Assembly (NCBI GenBank): GCA_047967505.1
Contig: CM106539.1
From: Dipteris shenzhenensis
Taxonomy: Eukaryota > Polypodiophyta > Polypodiopsida > Gleicheniales
Direction: 5' to 3' (one strand)
DNA length: 64,000 bases
Part shown: one piece after another, positions 45,001 through 56,572 of the stretch
Numbering within the stretch: the stretch's first letter is position 1
Layout: every line of letters begins with the position of its first letter
Program-made: the position numbers and the translations under genes
The notes under the pieces: generated by a model
The model's database searches: none
Told to the model about the DNA's origin: nothing
The model's input: the letters and a program-made list of their open reading frames with translations, nothing else

Positions 45001-45440
45001 TAGACATCCACTATTTTGTTACAATTCGACCATCGGACGATGAGCATGAGAATGTTAAGTTTTGGGTTGCAAAAGTGGTGGACGTGAGCATGGATGACAA
45101 GGGAAAAGTTGCAACATTTACAACACTATGGTATGAGCCATGCGATAGGAAGGAGAACTAGGATAACAAGACACTGTATATTGGTTGTTTGAAAAAGGAA
45201 TGGGTTCCAAACCATGAAGCAGTTTTAGAGCTTTCCACAAACACAGTCATAGTATCTTGGAAATCAAGGACAAAGAAAACAAGGAAGCACATCGGATATG
45301 ATGTAGAAGAAAAAATAAGAATACCGCTACCCATTATTTTGCACATTACAGAGTTTTTGAAGATGCTTGCTACTAATAAGGAGGAAGTAGAAGGAGATAG
45401 CGCAAATGAAGAATGCCCATGACAATACCATTCAAGCATC
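42068..45440 (+). pseudogene. DDE-type transposase-like protein: DUF8039-like N-part and DUF7869-like core, broken
   Basis: The first ATG is at 42068; an open frame runs to 42871. Its N-part (EVVAFATIHDSDPNSLCHFQ, then GEDKVVVIVSKIL) resembles DUF8039, seen in plant CACTA-linked proteins. The repeat region with RSDILLGV units follows. After frame changes, 43454-43879 gives a basic linker. The core at 43880-44568 has VDGMDQNITKLPRF, DNCRRENKN near 44194-44220 and LLVGHTYEDIDQVFSTVSRE near 44287-44346, the DGMDQ / DN..GRENKN / GHTHEDIDQ set of the DUF7869 family, thought to be an RNase-H-fold transposase. The C-part near 44970-45420 is a W-rich segment (VKFWVAKVVDVSMDD). Stops at about 43448, 44116, 44188 and 44258 and several shifts make it non-functional. 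Family names are from memory; motifs are read directly. Confidence 0.7.
42700..43275 (+). repeat. Degenerate repeats coding RSDIL-GVDDF units
   Basis: The motif GAAGTGATATCTTGTCGGGA plus GTG recurs in variant form near 42727, 42788, 42897, 42956, 43054, 43160 and 43220. Spacing is 60-170 bp. It encodes units of the type FRSDVLSGVDEFIHIEK in the transposase-like protein. Confidence 0.85.
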
Positions 45441-45442
45441 AA

Positions 45443-46000
45443 TAAAGACTTCAGATGATGGTTTCAGACGAGATTGAATGAGGATGGCATCCAAGCAACA
45501 AGTGATGATGAATCGGACATTCAAACAAACTAGTTGCCTATTTGTACTTAACACATTTGTAAAGGCAGCAAGCATAGCTATTACTATTCTTGGAGCACAT
45601 TTAAAGAGTCTTCCATGCCTCTTGTCTATTTTAACCTTTAAAATTTTTGGGACTTCAAGAGTGTTATACATTTCTACATCAAATTTTAAGTGCATTCTTT
45701 TGGATTAAATTATATTAATAAGTCTTTATTTTGAAAGTGTTTTTTCATGGATTTAAATTAATAACTCATGATTTTTTTTAAAACGTGAATAGGATTGTTA
45801 AAAACAAGAAGTACAAAAGTAGGATTTAATCAAAGTTTTTGCATCATTAGTGCACCATTATAGAGACAGAGTGTGAAATTTATTATGCAGAAATGATAAT
45901 GCCAAAAAGTGAACTTTTGATTCTCGAATGATATTTTCATAAAGTAAACTTTTCATTTGGGAAGGATTTTTGGGATTAGTCCAAAAGTAGACATATGAGT
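45443..46000. other. AT-rich tail of the composite element, no gene recognised
   Basis: Open frames at 45478-45708 (+) and 45695-45432 (-) overlap and neither has a recognised motif. Ends in the right inverted repeat. Confidence 0.4.
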
Positions 46001-46023
46001 CCAAAATTAATGAAATAAGTGTT
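46001..46023 (-). repeat. Right terminal inverted repeat candidate
   Basis: CCAAAATTAATGAAATAAGT plus GTT, exact reverse complement of 26424-26446. TAGTCCAAAAGTA lies 20-30 bp inward. Confidence 0.65.
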
Positions 46024-46562
46024 GGAATCCATATTGGCCCTCATAATTCAACTCTTGAATTTGTGCGAGCGGTTTTCTTATAGAAACCAAGCATGCCTCA
46101 ATTTTGTTAAGCTTGTGAATGGATTTAGTATAACTATTCATTTGCAATATGGAATTCGCACAAATAGCTTTAGTATTATACTAGAATTGAAGGATTGAGC
46201 ACATCCCTTGCATACATAAATTCTATTTTTGGTTAGTGCAAGGATGTGCACTATTGAGAGTACTAGTTCAAATTTGATCTAGTTTGAGAGTACTAATTCA
46301 AATGTGTACTATTAAGAGTACTAATTCAAATTTGATCTAGTTTTTGGAGTTGTTTTTGCAAACTAGAATCTTGCAAGAATAGCATGCATTTGAAGGTGTG
46401 TCAACTATAGGATTGAAACATTTTAGTTTCTTGCTTGATGTCTTTTGAGTATTTATTTCATGTTGGTCATGTGTTTTTGAAGCAAGCTCTAATTTTTTAA
46501 ATTCCTTCTGCACTCTATGAGCACTCTATATACTCTTTCTTGAATTTGTCTATTTGTCATTA
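46024..46562. other. AT-rich, no gene; short repeats
   Basis: GAGAGTACTAGTTCAAATTT and relatives occur three times near 46255-46335. Confidence 0.45.
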
Positions 46563-46823
46563 TTATCCTTGGATATATCCTCTTGAATTCCACAACAAAT
46601 TTTCAAGATTTTTAGTCTCTAGGAATTTATTGACTACATCATTCTCTTCTACAAGCCATCGTTGATGGCTTTGGTGAGTTTGAACATTGTTTCTAGCTAG
46701 GAACACAGAGAAGTTGTCAAGCATATCAAGCATTATAATCACTTTTGTATCGCTTGCACTAGCTTTTGCATTATAAGTTGTATGTCCCATCCTTTGAAGT
46801 TTTTTGTAGTTTATTATTAACAA
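46563..46823 (-). CDS. Hypothetical minus-strand ORF, 86 codons
   Basis: Reads VIIMLDMLDNFSVFLARNNV and RWLVEENDVVNKFLETKNLE, with protein-like composition. I recognise no family and no flanking exon. It could be a transposon fragment. Confidence 0.25.
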   Translation of the reverse strand: MLIINYKKLQRMGHTTYNAKASASDTKVIIMLDMLDNFSVFLARNNVQTHQSHQRWLVEENDVVNKFLETKNLENLLWNSRGYIQG

Positions 46824-47229
46824 GGTTAATTCATGAGCTTCACAAGATTAGAGATGTGATGAATCAACATTCTATGGTTGGAAGTCATTTGAAGCAACAT
46901 AACAATTTTTTTGCTTTGCCCTAATTCTTGGAAACTTAGTTCATTATCCTTGAAGAAAGAATGACAAACAAATGTCATCATGTTATGTAAGTTTAACTGA
47001 TTCAACTATGTTTCAAATCACCATGCATTCTAACTTGTCAATAAAAAATTGATCATTTAGGAAGTGTGTTAGAGATAATAATATTTTTCCTATTGCAAGG
47101 AAATGGTTGAAAAGAAATCAAAATGGATTTGTAAAGTAGGTTTCTGCAATCAACGTTGCCATGAGATAGTGATTGCATCACAAACTTGAATCAGAAGGCT
47201 TCACAACATAGTCCATTAAAAAAAGAGAG

Positions 47230-47810
47230 CATCCTTGTAATGAAAATAACCAAACTTATTTGATAATGTATGAACCAAACGATTCTATCAAGGCACATAA
47301 ATATTGGTATAGAAAATATACAAATTGTTGTTCACAAAATTTATTTGATAATATATGGAGAGAAGCAACCAATCAGAAAGGATATTACAACCAAAAAAAT
47401 ATTGGAACAAAGAATATTCAATATATATTTCTTAATTCATTTCATAATTTATGAGCAGAAGCAACCTATCAATTGAAAGGTTTATTGATATTGGTCCAAA
47501 CTATTGGTCACATAATTTATTTGATAATGTTTGAATAGAAGCAACCTCTCGAAATGGTTAACTAGTTTACAACCACAAAAATATTGGTATAAAAGGTATG
47601 AAAATTGTATGAACAAGGAGTATTAAATTCTTTTTTCTTGATATTAGAAGTACAAAATATTGGTACAAAATATGTCCAAACTATTGTTGCAGATATGATT
47701 CCAACTGCAGGTCTCATATATTTGATAATTTACTAAAAACAAAAGCCTTTCACAAAGGTTTATTGATATTACAAGAGATTGGTATGGAAGTTGTTGAAAT
47801 TGTTGGGTAG
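47230..47810. repeat. Degenerate tandem repeat, about 120-130 bp period, 4-5 copies
   Basis: Each copy has TTTGATAATRT..GAA/AGAAGCAACC, ATCAGAAAGGWTTATTGATATTACAA, and AAATATTGGTATARAA..ATAYACAAATTGTTG. The copies are diverged and partly truncated. Confidence 0.75.
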
Positions 47811-49600
47811 ATATGATTCCAATTGTATATGCACCATAAATAGATGTACTTTGCTATACCAACTCAAAGTCTCATGGACCCATTGTACTATGGTTAAGTA
47901 AGAAAGTCTCATTCATCACTATCATAGAAGCAAATTTTGCAAAGTGAAGCTATAGGTCCAACTTAGATTTATCAAGTATTCATGAGAAGTCATCTAGGTT
48001 CCTTCATCAAGGTGAAAGTCCACAACTTGTCCTCGGTGATTAACTGAGAATGCACCAATTTTCTTACATCTACCAACAAAGCCTTAACGCTCATGGAATT
48101 TCTAGTATGCATGGATAGAAAAGGGTCTTGAAGAACTTTGTCAACATATGAACCATAGAAAAGGGTGTTGAAGAACTTTGTCAATATATGAACCATAAAG
48201 CAACACATTTATTTGTGTACTACCATGTAAAGTGATACACAGTAGCTACCTAAATGATTGTAGTTGGCTAAAGCATTCATGACAGGATTGATCCTGTGCT
48301 TACCAACTCACCTTATTTATAAATTTACATTAATTGTAGATGTATTCAACCTTCAAACTATTAAATTTGACCAACTTGTAATGTCCCAAAAACTTGCAAT
48401 TCAGTAATGGACTTAGGACAAGAAATCTCTATCAAAGACAAAATTTTATGCCTGCCATCTTATTGTGCACAAACTAAATCCAAAGAAAACGTTAAACAAA
48501 TTATATCAAAGTGGCTACTATGAGGACGTCGTCTTCTTTCCATATCCTAAAGTTGAAACTTGCCTTGTAAAGGCATCTATGAGTTCAATCTCTATACGAG
48601 CTGTGGGAAATGGAGTCAAAAAAATACCATCTAGTATTGATAATGTATTACTTTGTTGCTTCCACATGCCTATATTTTGTGCAACATTCAATGCAGTACC
48701 TTTTTCTTGGAAATAATTGACAATGTGATAATATTCGAAACACCGTTCAAACAAAAAATGGCAACTACATCAAATAGTAATGTGAATAGTTCCTTCAAGT
48801 TCACTACAAACTCAACAAAATTATGGTTTCAGTATTTGTCAAGAGTGGCCCATCAACAATTGTTATTTCTCAAGCTACCCTCCACTTGCTTTAGAGATTG
48901 CATCAATATTCACAACTACAAAGAAATTGTGACAACATCCATGGATGGACCACTTATTTGCATTAGATGAGACTTTAGAGACAAACAAGGTTTAATATTA
49001 GTAATTGTTGCACTTATTTGCATTAGATGAGACAAACAAGGGAATGTCTCAGCTTTAATGTTAGTAGTTGTTGCATCTACATGCAATCAAAATCACATGT
49101 TTCACCACTATCGTAGTCCTTGGATTTGACAACAGTACATGTACTAGCAAGATGCACCTAAATGAAACGTACTAGCATCTGGAAAGCTTTCCACAGAAGA
49201 GAGAAAGTCTGAAAGCAAACTCTTCCCACTTTTAGTACAGTTGTATTTGTTCGCAAACATCAATTACTAACTATTAAGCTAAATAGTTTGTGGGGATGAT
49301 CCAATTCAATGCTTGTTAATTGTTAGGGACATATGTGATAGTGGGAGCGGGTGAGTGGTTACTCACCCATTATTACCCTCCTTGATATGTATCAACTCAA
49401 ACGATATGTATGGACATTTGCTTGTGCATTTGACACCGAGCTTCACATTCTTGCTTTGCCTTCTGCATTCTACTATGCGTGAGCTCGTTCATTAGCATCC
49501 TCAAAGGTTATGGGCCCACACACAATATCTCTTATCACTCTCATCATACCATCTCAACCATCTTACCGCAACCCATTTTCATCTCTGCCCCTCCATCTAC
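47811..49600. other. AT-rich, no gene recognised; two local duplications
   Basis: A 43-bp tandem duplication at 48112-48197 (AAAAGGGTSTTGAAGAACTTTGTCAAYATATGAACCAT) and a 73-bp one at 48950-49080 (CACTTATTTGCATTAGATGA..GACAAACAAGG). The last 250 bp could be leader of the copia remnant that follows. Confidence 0.5.
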
Positions 49601-50890
49601 TCCCCATGGCATTCGACTCCATCGCTCTCCTCAACTTTGAAATTCTAGAACAGCTTGAAGGACCCAACTAATTAGTGTGGAGCTACACATGGTCATGGAA
49701 GAAAAGGAGCTTTGGAACATTGTGAACGCATTGTTCCCGTGACGAACGCCACGAGTCGTTCCACCAACCCAGCAACCTTGCAACCAAGAGTTGAAGCTGT
49801 AGGGGGGAATGCAACGATGTCTTTAGCACAAGTGCCCAATCCGAGCATCACTCCAACGAGAGAACCAACACTGGTGACAACTTTTCAAGCATGAGGATCT
49901 CCCACCGACAAGGTATGGTCTGCAAACTCAACAAGGCCCTTTATGGCCACAGACAAGCATCATGATCATGGTATGTCAAAATTGACTCATACTTCCTCAA
50001 TCCAAGTCTACACGCCTACACCTCCAACAAATTCTTCCTTGGAGTTGCATTATAGGTTGATGATCTAATACCGATTTGTAACGATCTCCATCGTCTTGAA
50101 CTTGTCAAGCACGATATCAAGCAAGTCTTCTCCTAGCCCCCTCTATTAATGTTTGGGCATTCAGGTGCACAAAGATATCTCAACGGTAGAATTTCCAACT
50201 TTGGAATCACATTACAGCAATCATAGCACTGATCTACTTGGTTATGCAAATGCCGACTGGGTTGATGATCTTGATGACAAGCATTCCACCAACGGCTACG
50301 TATACCATTAAGGTCGCTGGTCGGCCAGGATTAAATCCTAGCCGTCCATCTCTGACCTCCTAAAACCCGAAACCCTCCACTCAAAACCTCCGACCAAAAC
50401 TCACCGAAAATCCTCCACGTGACCTCCCAGATCACCTTGAGGGCAAGGGAGGGCCAAGTGTCGCCCTTTCCCAATCGAAATCCGACCAGATTACGACTCC
50501 CAACCACGTAGCCTCCCAGCTCACCTTGAGGGCAAGGAAGGGCCACGTTGTCGCCCTATCTTGGATAGAATCCGATCGGATTATGATTCCCCCGCCTGTC
50601 AACAGAATGCAGCTAGATTCCCTACCCCTTTCTCGCAAGCGCCTAGGCCTATCTCTTGGTGTTCAGGGCCAAACAAAAATTCTATTGCACGATCCTCTAC
50701 TGAAGCAGAGTACATACTCTGGCATGTAGTTACAGAACCTTACCAAAGAGCTCGGAATTCAGCTCATGCTAATAATGGCTGCGGTTTCCTCACAAAACAT
50801 GGTTGTAATCACAAACGTAGCAACCCTGTTGACCTTCAATACCCAACAAATGCTCCCTACAAACGCCTTTCCGACACATCGTTTTGAATT
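49601..50890 (+). pseudogene. Ty1-copia remnant (gag start, reverse transcriptase, RNase H) with nested insert
   Basis: The + strand near 49607 has a gag-like start (MAFDSIALLNFEILEQLEGP). After a large deletion, 49910-50140 carries KLNKALYGHRQAS..SWYVKID and a VDDLI remnant with IPICNDLHRLELVKHDI, the copia reverse transcriptase palm. RNase H parts follow: LLGYANADWVDDLDDKHSTN near 50237-50300, then after an insert SIARSSTEAEYILW near 50685-50725. Integrase and most of gag are missing. Many stops. Confidence 0.8.
50315..50640. repeat. Insert inside the copia RNase H region, with an internal duplication
   Basis: The RNase H text breaks off at about 50312 and resumes at about 50642. The insert has two copies of a 75-bp unit: TCACCTTGAGGGCAAGGGAG..GTCGCCCTTTCCCAATCGAAATCCGACCAGATTACGACTCCC (from 50431) and its relative (from 50520). 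Confidence 0.65.
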
Positions 50891-52197
50891 TCTCTGACCC
50901 GGCATTGGATTTTACTTGAACTTCCCTTCTGCATTACGCACTCAATTGAGGGCAACTGAGAGAGGGATTGTGGGGTCCCATAAGTTGTTAGCGACAGGCT
51001 CCTCATAATCAAAGTCACTAAACAAAGTTCGAGCTTCATTAAACCAATTTCCTAGGAAAGTGATCACATGCATTTTATCACGAGAGAACCCAAAAAAAAA
51101 AAAAAAAACCTTCCGACGATTAGCCTACATATTGAATCCCTGAAGCGGTAAAACATACAGGTGATACCGTCGATGCAACCAATATTGCTATTCCTGCGAG
51201 GCAATAGAAAATGCAAGATAAGCACAAGATCATAGGGTGACATGAATAGCGATCGAAAATGCTAGAGAAACATGTTGTCACTCAAGCAAGGAAGACCTGA
51301 CAGAAAGGCGATAGTCCTGCACTGAATCTCAGGAGAACAACGAAGCATAGAAGAAAATGTTCGACGACCCTACACATACAAAACAACGAAATACAGAACC
51401 AATAGTCAAGAAACCCTTTACTAGAAGAGCGCCCTTAACCAGAAGAACGAGCGAAGAACCAACATAGTAACAAAATCCTGATGAGACACAGAAGACGACA
51501 GTCGAAGAGTGCACACATCCACTCTCATGCAGAAGCTAATCGAACAGATAGGCCATGCATACACAGTCACACCGATCTGGTGAACGCATTCAACTGAGCA
51601 CGGATACCCGTAGCCGAAGCATTTGAACTGCTAGAGAACCATGCATACCTTCGAAGACCAAGCTGACTCCATAGAAGAGGAAATGGATTCAACCCAGTCT
51701 ACAACACCTCTAGCACAGATAGGAGCTAGACGAATTCGACCAAGGAAGTCAGAAGAAGCACAGATGCGACTGAGAAAGCCAGAAGGAGCACAGACTCAAC
51801 CCATCAAAGAAGCATGCAAATCGTCGAAGATGAACCTTTGCTTCAGTCCAACCCAACCATCGAAGAACCGACGAACAAGACAGCCATGGGATAGAGCACC
51901 TCTACGACAATGCGAGATGCAACCATTCGATTGCCTTTCCTGACTATCAACCAACGCCTTGCCTTCGATCCCAACGGACGACCGCAACGCGAGAAGCACG
52001 CCACATAATCAGGTGATGGAAGCAAGAGTAAAGGGCGACGGAAGGAGCTGCGAAGAACAATTGAGTACAAGTACTCGTGAGCACTGCCTTCAAATTGGTT
52101 CTGTCAAAGGAAAACAATTGTCAAGATGATTGGATGATTAATTTGCAACACCTATGATGGAAGCCCGTGCATAGGAAAGTCCAAATGATTAGCAAAC

Positions 52198-52198
<1 letters not shown>
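50891..52198. other. No gene recognised
   Basis: Contains a poly-A run at 51092-51108 and an open frame at 51641-51943 (+) with two related units (RIRPRKSEEAQMRLRKPEGA), of unknown meaning. The sequence is richer in GAAG/CGAAG than its surroundings. Confidence 0.4.

Positions 52199-52254
<56 letters not shown>
52199..52254. repeat. (TG)n(AG)n microsatellite
   Basis: About 9 TG units then about 18 AG units. Confidence 0.95.
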
Positions 52255-52257
<3 letters not shown>

Positions 52258-52414
52258 AACCACAAGAAACTGTTTGGACACTTCTTTACAAAAGTGTAAC
52301 TATAGCCCCGCCTGGAAGGCAGTACTAACAAACAATATGGCGCGACAAGCAGACATGCACAAAAATGATTACCTCGTGTTTAAACGCACCTTGAAATGAT
52401 TTTTCCTTTAAGAA

Positions 52415-53101
52415 CACCCATAATTAATCAACCAAAAAAACCTATTCAACGCTCAGATGTTGCCAAGGGCAGTTGCCTACACTTTCTCAAGAGTTACAAG
52501 ATGAGAGTGTGAGAGAGAGAATATTCTAACGAACCAATGGCAAGTTCCAATTTATTCTACAATCTAATTCTAAGCAGCAAGTTACGAATTTGAAGTTTAG
52601 AAACCTACTAAAGGCATTACTTCTATCTTAAGAAAGCACATAGATATAAGGTAGGCAAGTTGGCCATATAGCTTTTTCTAAAAGCAATAAACTCCTTGTA
52701 TGTATAAATTATTATTCATGTTAATTGAAGAGAATGAAGTGTAGATGTCATGAAAGCATTTGATTGTTTGAACGCATATTGATAAAGCAAATTTATTGAA
52801 GATATTGCATTTGAAACTTTGTATAATCACTACCACTTAAATATGGATTGGGCATCCACGATGAGCATGGCAGCCACCCATAACAAAAATGATGAGCCTT
52901 ACCCTTTACCTCTGAAAACCCCACCCTAAAATGACCCTGTTTTAAACACACACTTCAAACATACCCATAACTAACCTAACCCCCTCACACAAATCCCATA
53001 GAAAGCCAAAAAAACCCGCTCTATGCTTAGACCTTGCCATGGGCACACCAAAAAGAGTTGCCTACACTTTCTCAAGAGTTGCCAAGATGAGAGAGGCACA
53101 A

Positions 53102-53144
<43 letters not shown>

Positions 53145-53215
53145 CTAAAGCATTCATCTTTTTACGCTGCTAACATTCAATTTTCAACGTATCAATAGCA
53201 AGTTCCAAGGCAAGC
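52415..53215 (+). repeat. Diverged direct duplication around AG tracts
   Basis: The segment near 52415-52580 (CACCCATAATTAATCAACC, then AGTTGCCTACACTTTCTCAA..GAGTT.CAAGATGAGAG) recurs near 52965-53215 in the same order, including AGCAAGTTCCAA downstream of the AG-rich part. Confidence 0.7.
53105..53142. repeat. (GA)n microsatellite
   Basis: About 19 GA units in the right copy of the duplicated segment. Confidence 0.95.
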
Positions 53216-54079
53216 AAAGCTTCCATTGTCTAATGCTAAGGTGCCTATGAACTCAAAGAGAATTGCATGAAATTCAAGAATGAAAATTTTACGGCAAAGA
53301 AGCAATTAAAATAAGGTCATCCACAAATAAGAGCGAGAATCTCGACAAAGATGCATTGTAGGGAAACCAATAACACCACACCAATAAGCACACAAACAAG
53401 ATGGTGGTACCACTTGAAACCAAACCTTTTGATATTTTATGTGACCATTTCAACAAAAATGACTCGTTGAACAACTATTGTGTTTTTGGAGGGAAGTCCA
53501 CACAAATAGAACCAAACATTCATTATGCATATGCCTTTTTCTCTTGGCACAAATTTGCACATAATATTTCTGAACAGATTCTATGCCATTCAGTATGGAA
53601 TCCTTCTCATTCAACAATAGAAGACTACAAAGCACCATGCTTGCAATAATAGTGCTGATCTTGCTACAGCTCTTGCCTTCTCCTTCAATGCTTACAAGCA
53701 ACATGGCTGCCCTGCTTATAGAAAGGGCCATGAAAGAGGGTTATGTTCCCATTGAACCTGGCATAGTTTCCAAATTCAGAAACACAATGGAGGGCACACA
53801 TGCGGTCTCTGAGTGACAGGTTGGACATCCCATCTATTCTAAGCTCTCATATGGATCACATGGAGCCTATCCAAAGAGGTCATCGATTTCCTATAGTCCA
53901 ACCTTTCCTGATGATTGACCCTGCAATGCACCATTGATACCCATAGCTGGAACCTAGATAATGGTCCCATCACTACAAATCCGTTGAAAGCAAAAATGTA
54001 GCAAATAATATTACATGCATTATTAGAAAAACTACTGGGAACTTTATCAAGATTTGGAAGCACTATCAATATACAGATC
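53216..54079. other. No gene assigned; protein-like frame at 53401-53816
   Basis: The + strand has an open frame 53401-53649 (DHFNKNDSLNNYCVFGGKST) and a following one in another frame near 53650-53750. The composition is protein-like but I recognise no family. It may be a fragment of a host gene or of an unknown transposon. Confidence 0.3.
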
Positions 54080-54116
54080 CTGGACCGGATGTTTAAATCT
54101 CTCGCCTGCTCCTGCG

Positions 54117-54605
54117 AATGCCCCTCCCCTCCCCTGCTCCCGTCTACCCCCCCCTCGCGCTGCGCGGCCCCCTCTCCCCTCCCCCTCCTCTTTCTCCGTC
54201 GCCTCCCGCCGCGCCCCTCCGCCCCCTCTCTTCCCTCTCCGCCCGCCATCCCCCCCCCTCTCCTCCATTCTCCGCCCCTCTGTCCTCTCCCCGCCTCCCC
54301 CCCCTCGTGTTGCGCTACCACCCCCCCCCGCCCCCTCCTCCCCCTCCCCGCTGCTGTGCAAAGCTGCCCCCCCCCCTTTCCCCTCCTTCCTCGCCTCTCC
54401 TCCCCCGCCCCCTCTCGTGCTGCGCTGCAGCCTGCCATACCCCCTCCCTTTCCCTCCTCGTCTTCCCCGCCCAGCGCTGCGCTGCCCCCCTCCCTCCCTC
54501 CTCCTTCCTTCCCCCTCTGCCACTCGCTCCCTCTCCACCACCTCTCCCCCTCCCGCTTCCCCGTACCTCTCCATCCCTCCCTCTCTCCTCCCCCGCCTCC
54601 ATACC
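54117..54605. repeat. C-rich polypyrimidine tract, LINE leader
   Basis: Almost pure C/T with many CCCC and CCCCTCC units, open in all + frames and in minus frames, so not coding. It lies between unrelated sequence and ORF1, as a 5' UTR would. Confidence 0.75.
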
Positions 54606-54682
54606 ACTCCCCCCTCCTTCGTCTCTGCCATTTCCTTCTCATTCCCCCGTCTTTTGGAGCGTTCGCAGTTTGTCGGTGCGGT

Positions 54683-55954
54683 ATGGCGGCCATGAGCCCG
54701 GAACTGGTGGCCCAGACGGACCCCCCCCTCCATCAGCCTACCGCATAACACTGACAGAGCATCAGGTCTCCTTGGTGAAGCAGGCCGCCACAGACTTCTC
54801 CCAGACATCCGTTTATGGGAGAGTCATTGGCTACGCCCCTTCACGAGCAGACATCAGGGACTGGTTGCAGTCCACCCTCTACCTGAGGACAGCCACATTG
54901 AGGAGGTTGCACTCATGGGACGTGGTATCTTCTGGCTCAAGCTCTCCTCAGCATAGGCTGTGAGCGATATGGTCAGACAGTCCCCTACTTCTGTGGGTGG
55001 GAAGATCATCCTTATGGTCCCATGGTATAGGGGTTTCAGTGTAGCGGACTTCGATGCCCGCTTCCGCATTCCTCGCCATCCAGTTATCCTCAATTTCCCA
55101 CGCCTCGCAACTGAGCTTCGCCCGATCATCAAGGACCTGGGGGTGCACTTTGGCTGGCTCATGCAGGACACCTTCGTTGATGCGGCGGCAGCCCAAGGGG
55201 TGCCACGTGTCAAAGTGGCAGTCCTAGATCTACAGAGTATCCCCTCGGAGTTCGAGATTGAGACGGACTCAGGTGTGGTGATGCAGCGCATTATGGTCAC
55301 TGGTCGCCCATATCAGTGTCTGAGATGCCACAGCTTCGAGCACCAGGCGCGCTCCTGCCCTCGCTTCACGAGGACAGAACCTCAAAAGGCCCCCATCCAG
55401 GCAACTCAAGATCCCCCTCGCTAGGCATCGACACCCCCCCCCCTTCCCGAAGGGGAAGGCTGGACTGAGGTCAAAAGGAAACAAAACAAGACCAAAAAAG
55501 CCTTCCCATCTACAGCAAGAAACCCCTGTGGTCACCAATCAACAGCAGCCCGGTAAGGGGAAGGAGAAAGGGAAGGAGAAGATCAGCCAGCCTCCCTCTC
55601 ATCCTTCACCCCGCCCCCCCTCCCCTCCCCCCTCCTCCTCGGTCCCCCTACCTCCCCCCCCTCCAGGATCCCCCCCAGCACCGTTGGTTTCAGCCCCCCC
55701 CTCTCCCTCGAGCATGATCCCGAGGGAACCCCCCCTCCGCCTACGCCACCTGCGGCCCCGAAGCCAGCACAGACGCGCCTATCCCTCCTGGCCCGGCGGA
55801 GGGGAGAGGCCCTTCCCCGCAGATGGCCAGTACCACTCCAGCTTGTTCGACAGCCAGCACCCCTCTCTCTGGTTCAGACTCCTCATGCTCATCCCCACAC
55901 CCTAGGGCTGCTCCTAGAGCTCTACCTTTGGAGTTTTACCGAGCAGGACCCTAG
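54683..55954 (+). pseudogene. LINE ORF1: DUF4283-like domain and CCHC zinc knuckle
   Basis: The likely start is ATG 54683 (MAAMSPELVAQTDPP). A frame change occurs in the C-run near 54720-54732. The next frame reads YRITLTEHQVSLVKQAATDF and VYGRVIGYAPSRADIRDWL to a stop at 54961, then another frame from 54960 gives VSDM-like SDMVRQSPTSVGGKIILMVP and WYRGFSVADFDARFRIPRHP. The knuckle CLRCHSFEHQARSC is near 55318-55360. After the stop at 55424 comes a basic stretch (WTEVKRKQNKTKKAFPS) and a proline-rich tail. ORF1 binds LINE RNA. Three breaks at least. Confidence 0.82.
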
Positions 55955-56572
55955 GATTATTTGGATGTAGCGGGTATTGGCTCCTTCCCTGCATGCCTAG
56001 ACATCAGCATCTTCTTCCTCCGAAAGGGGGCGGAGGGTAAGGTGTCCGTCCTTGCCCCCCACCATGGTCCTAGCTATTCCTTCACTATCACCAGTGACGG
56101 GAATGAGCAATGGACGAATGAAAACGTTTTGGGAGACGATTCAAGATCAATCCTAGGAGCAGGTGCAGGACTGGATCGGTAGTAAAGCAGCGGAGCTTCT
56201 TCAGCAGCAGTGGAAGGAGGGTGACGTTCGTCTGCGATGGCACCACAGCGCCAAATGTTTCCGCCTTTTGGTCATTATTTGACCGCCTCTGGAGTGGGTC
56301 TACGCGGAAGGGCTCCGCCCGTGGAGGACCTCAGAGGTAGTGGGCTTCTACAGTATTTCCTTGGCAGAGGCGTCGAGTTGGTTAGAGAGAGCTTACCACC
56401 ATGGGACGAAGGGCCTCTCCCCCCTGTTGAAGGTTTTAGAGGATGGGTCCGACGATCCGGCCTCTCCTTCGAAACCCTCACAGAAGCGCCTTCGACTGCA
56501 CACTGGACATCCTCCGACCACCTTGACATCGACTGCAAGCAGACAGCTGTTTGTGGCCCATATCCCCTCTTC
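55955..56572. other. Spacer between LINE ORF1 and ORF2, or decayed ORF1 tail
   Basis: Open frames occur in several registers. One (56340-56576) continues KVLEDGSDDPASPSKPSQKR and could be the last part of ORF1. No motif recognised. Confidence 0.45.

Larger units (their letters stand above)
26424..46023. mobile_element. Candidate composite DNA transposon with 23-bp terminal inverted repeats
   Basis: AACACTTATTTCATTAATTTTGG (26424-26446) is the exact reverse complement of 46001-46023. Just inside, both ends carry another ACTTTTGGACTA, at slightly different distances, so the similarity is more than one chance match. The ends read CACTT if trimmed by two bases, close to CACTA-superfamily ends. 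Between them are two sets of reading frames pointing away from a shared centre near 39.4-42.1 kb, one with transposase-like motifs. Removing the nested copia (5.68 kb) and the small LTR element (2.3 kb) leaves about 11.6 kb, a common size for CACTA-type elements. No target-site duplication was found beside the repeats, which lowers certainty. Confidence 0.5.

Noticed and set aside
54054-54963. Long Pro/Ser-rich open frames on both strands (up to 284 codons)
   Set aside because: They come from C-rich low-complexity DNA, are open in several frames at once and have no domain; only the part after 54683 belongs to a real protein (LINE ORF1).
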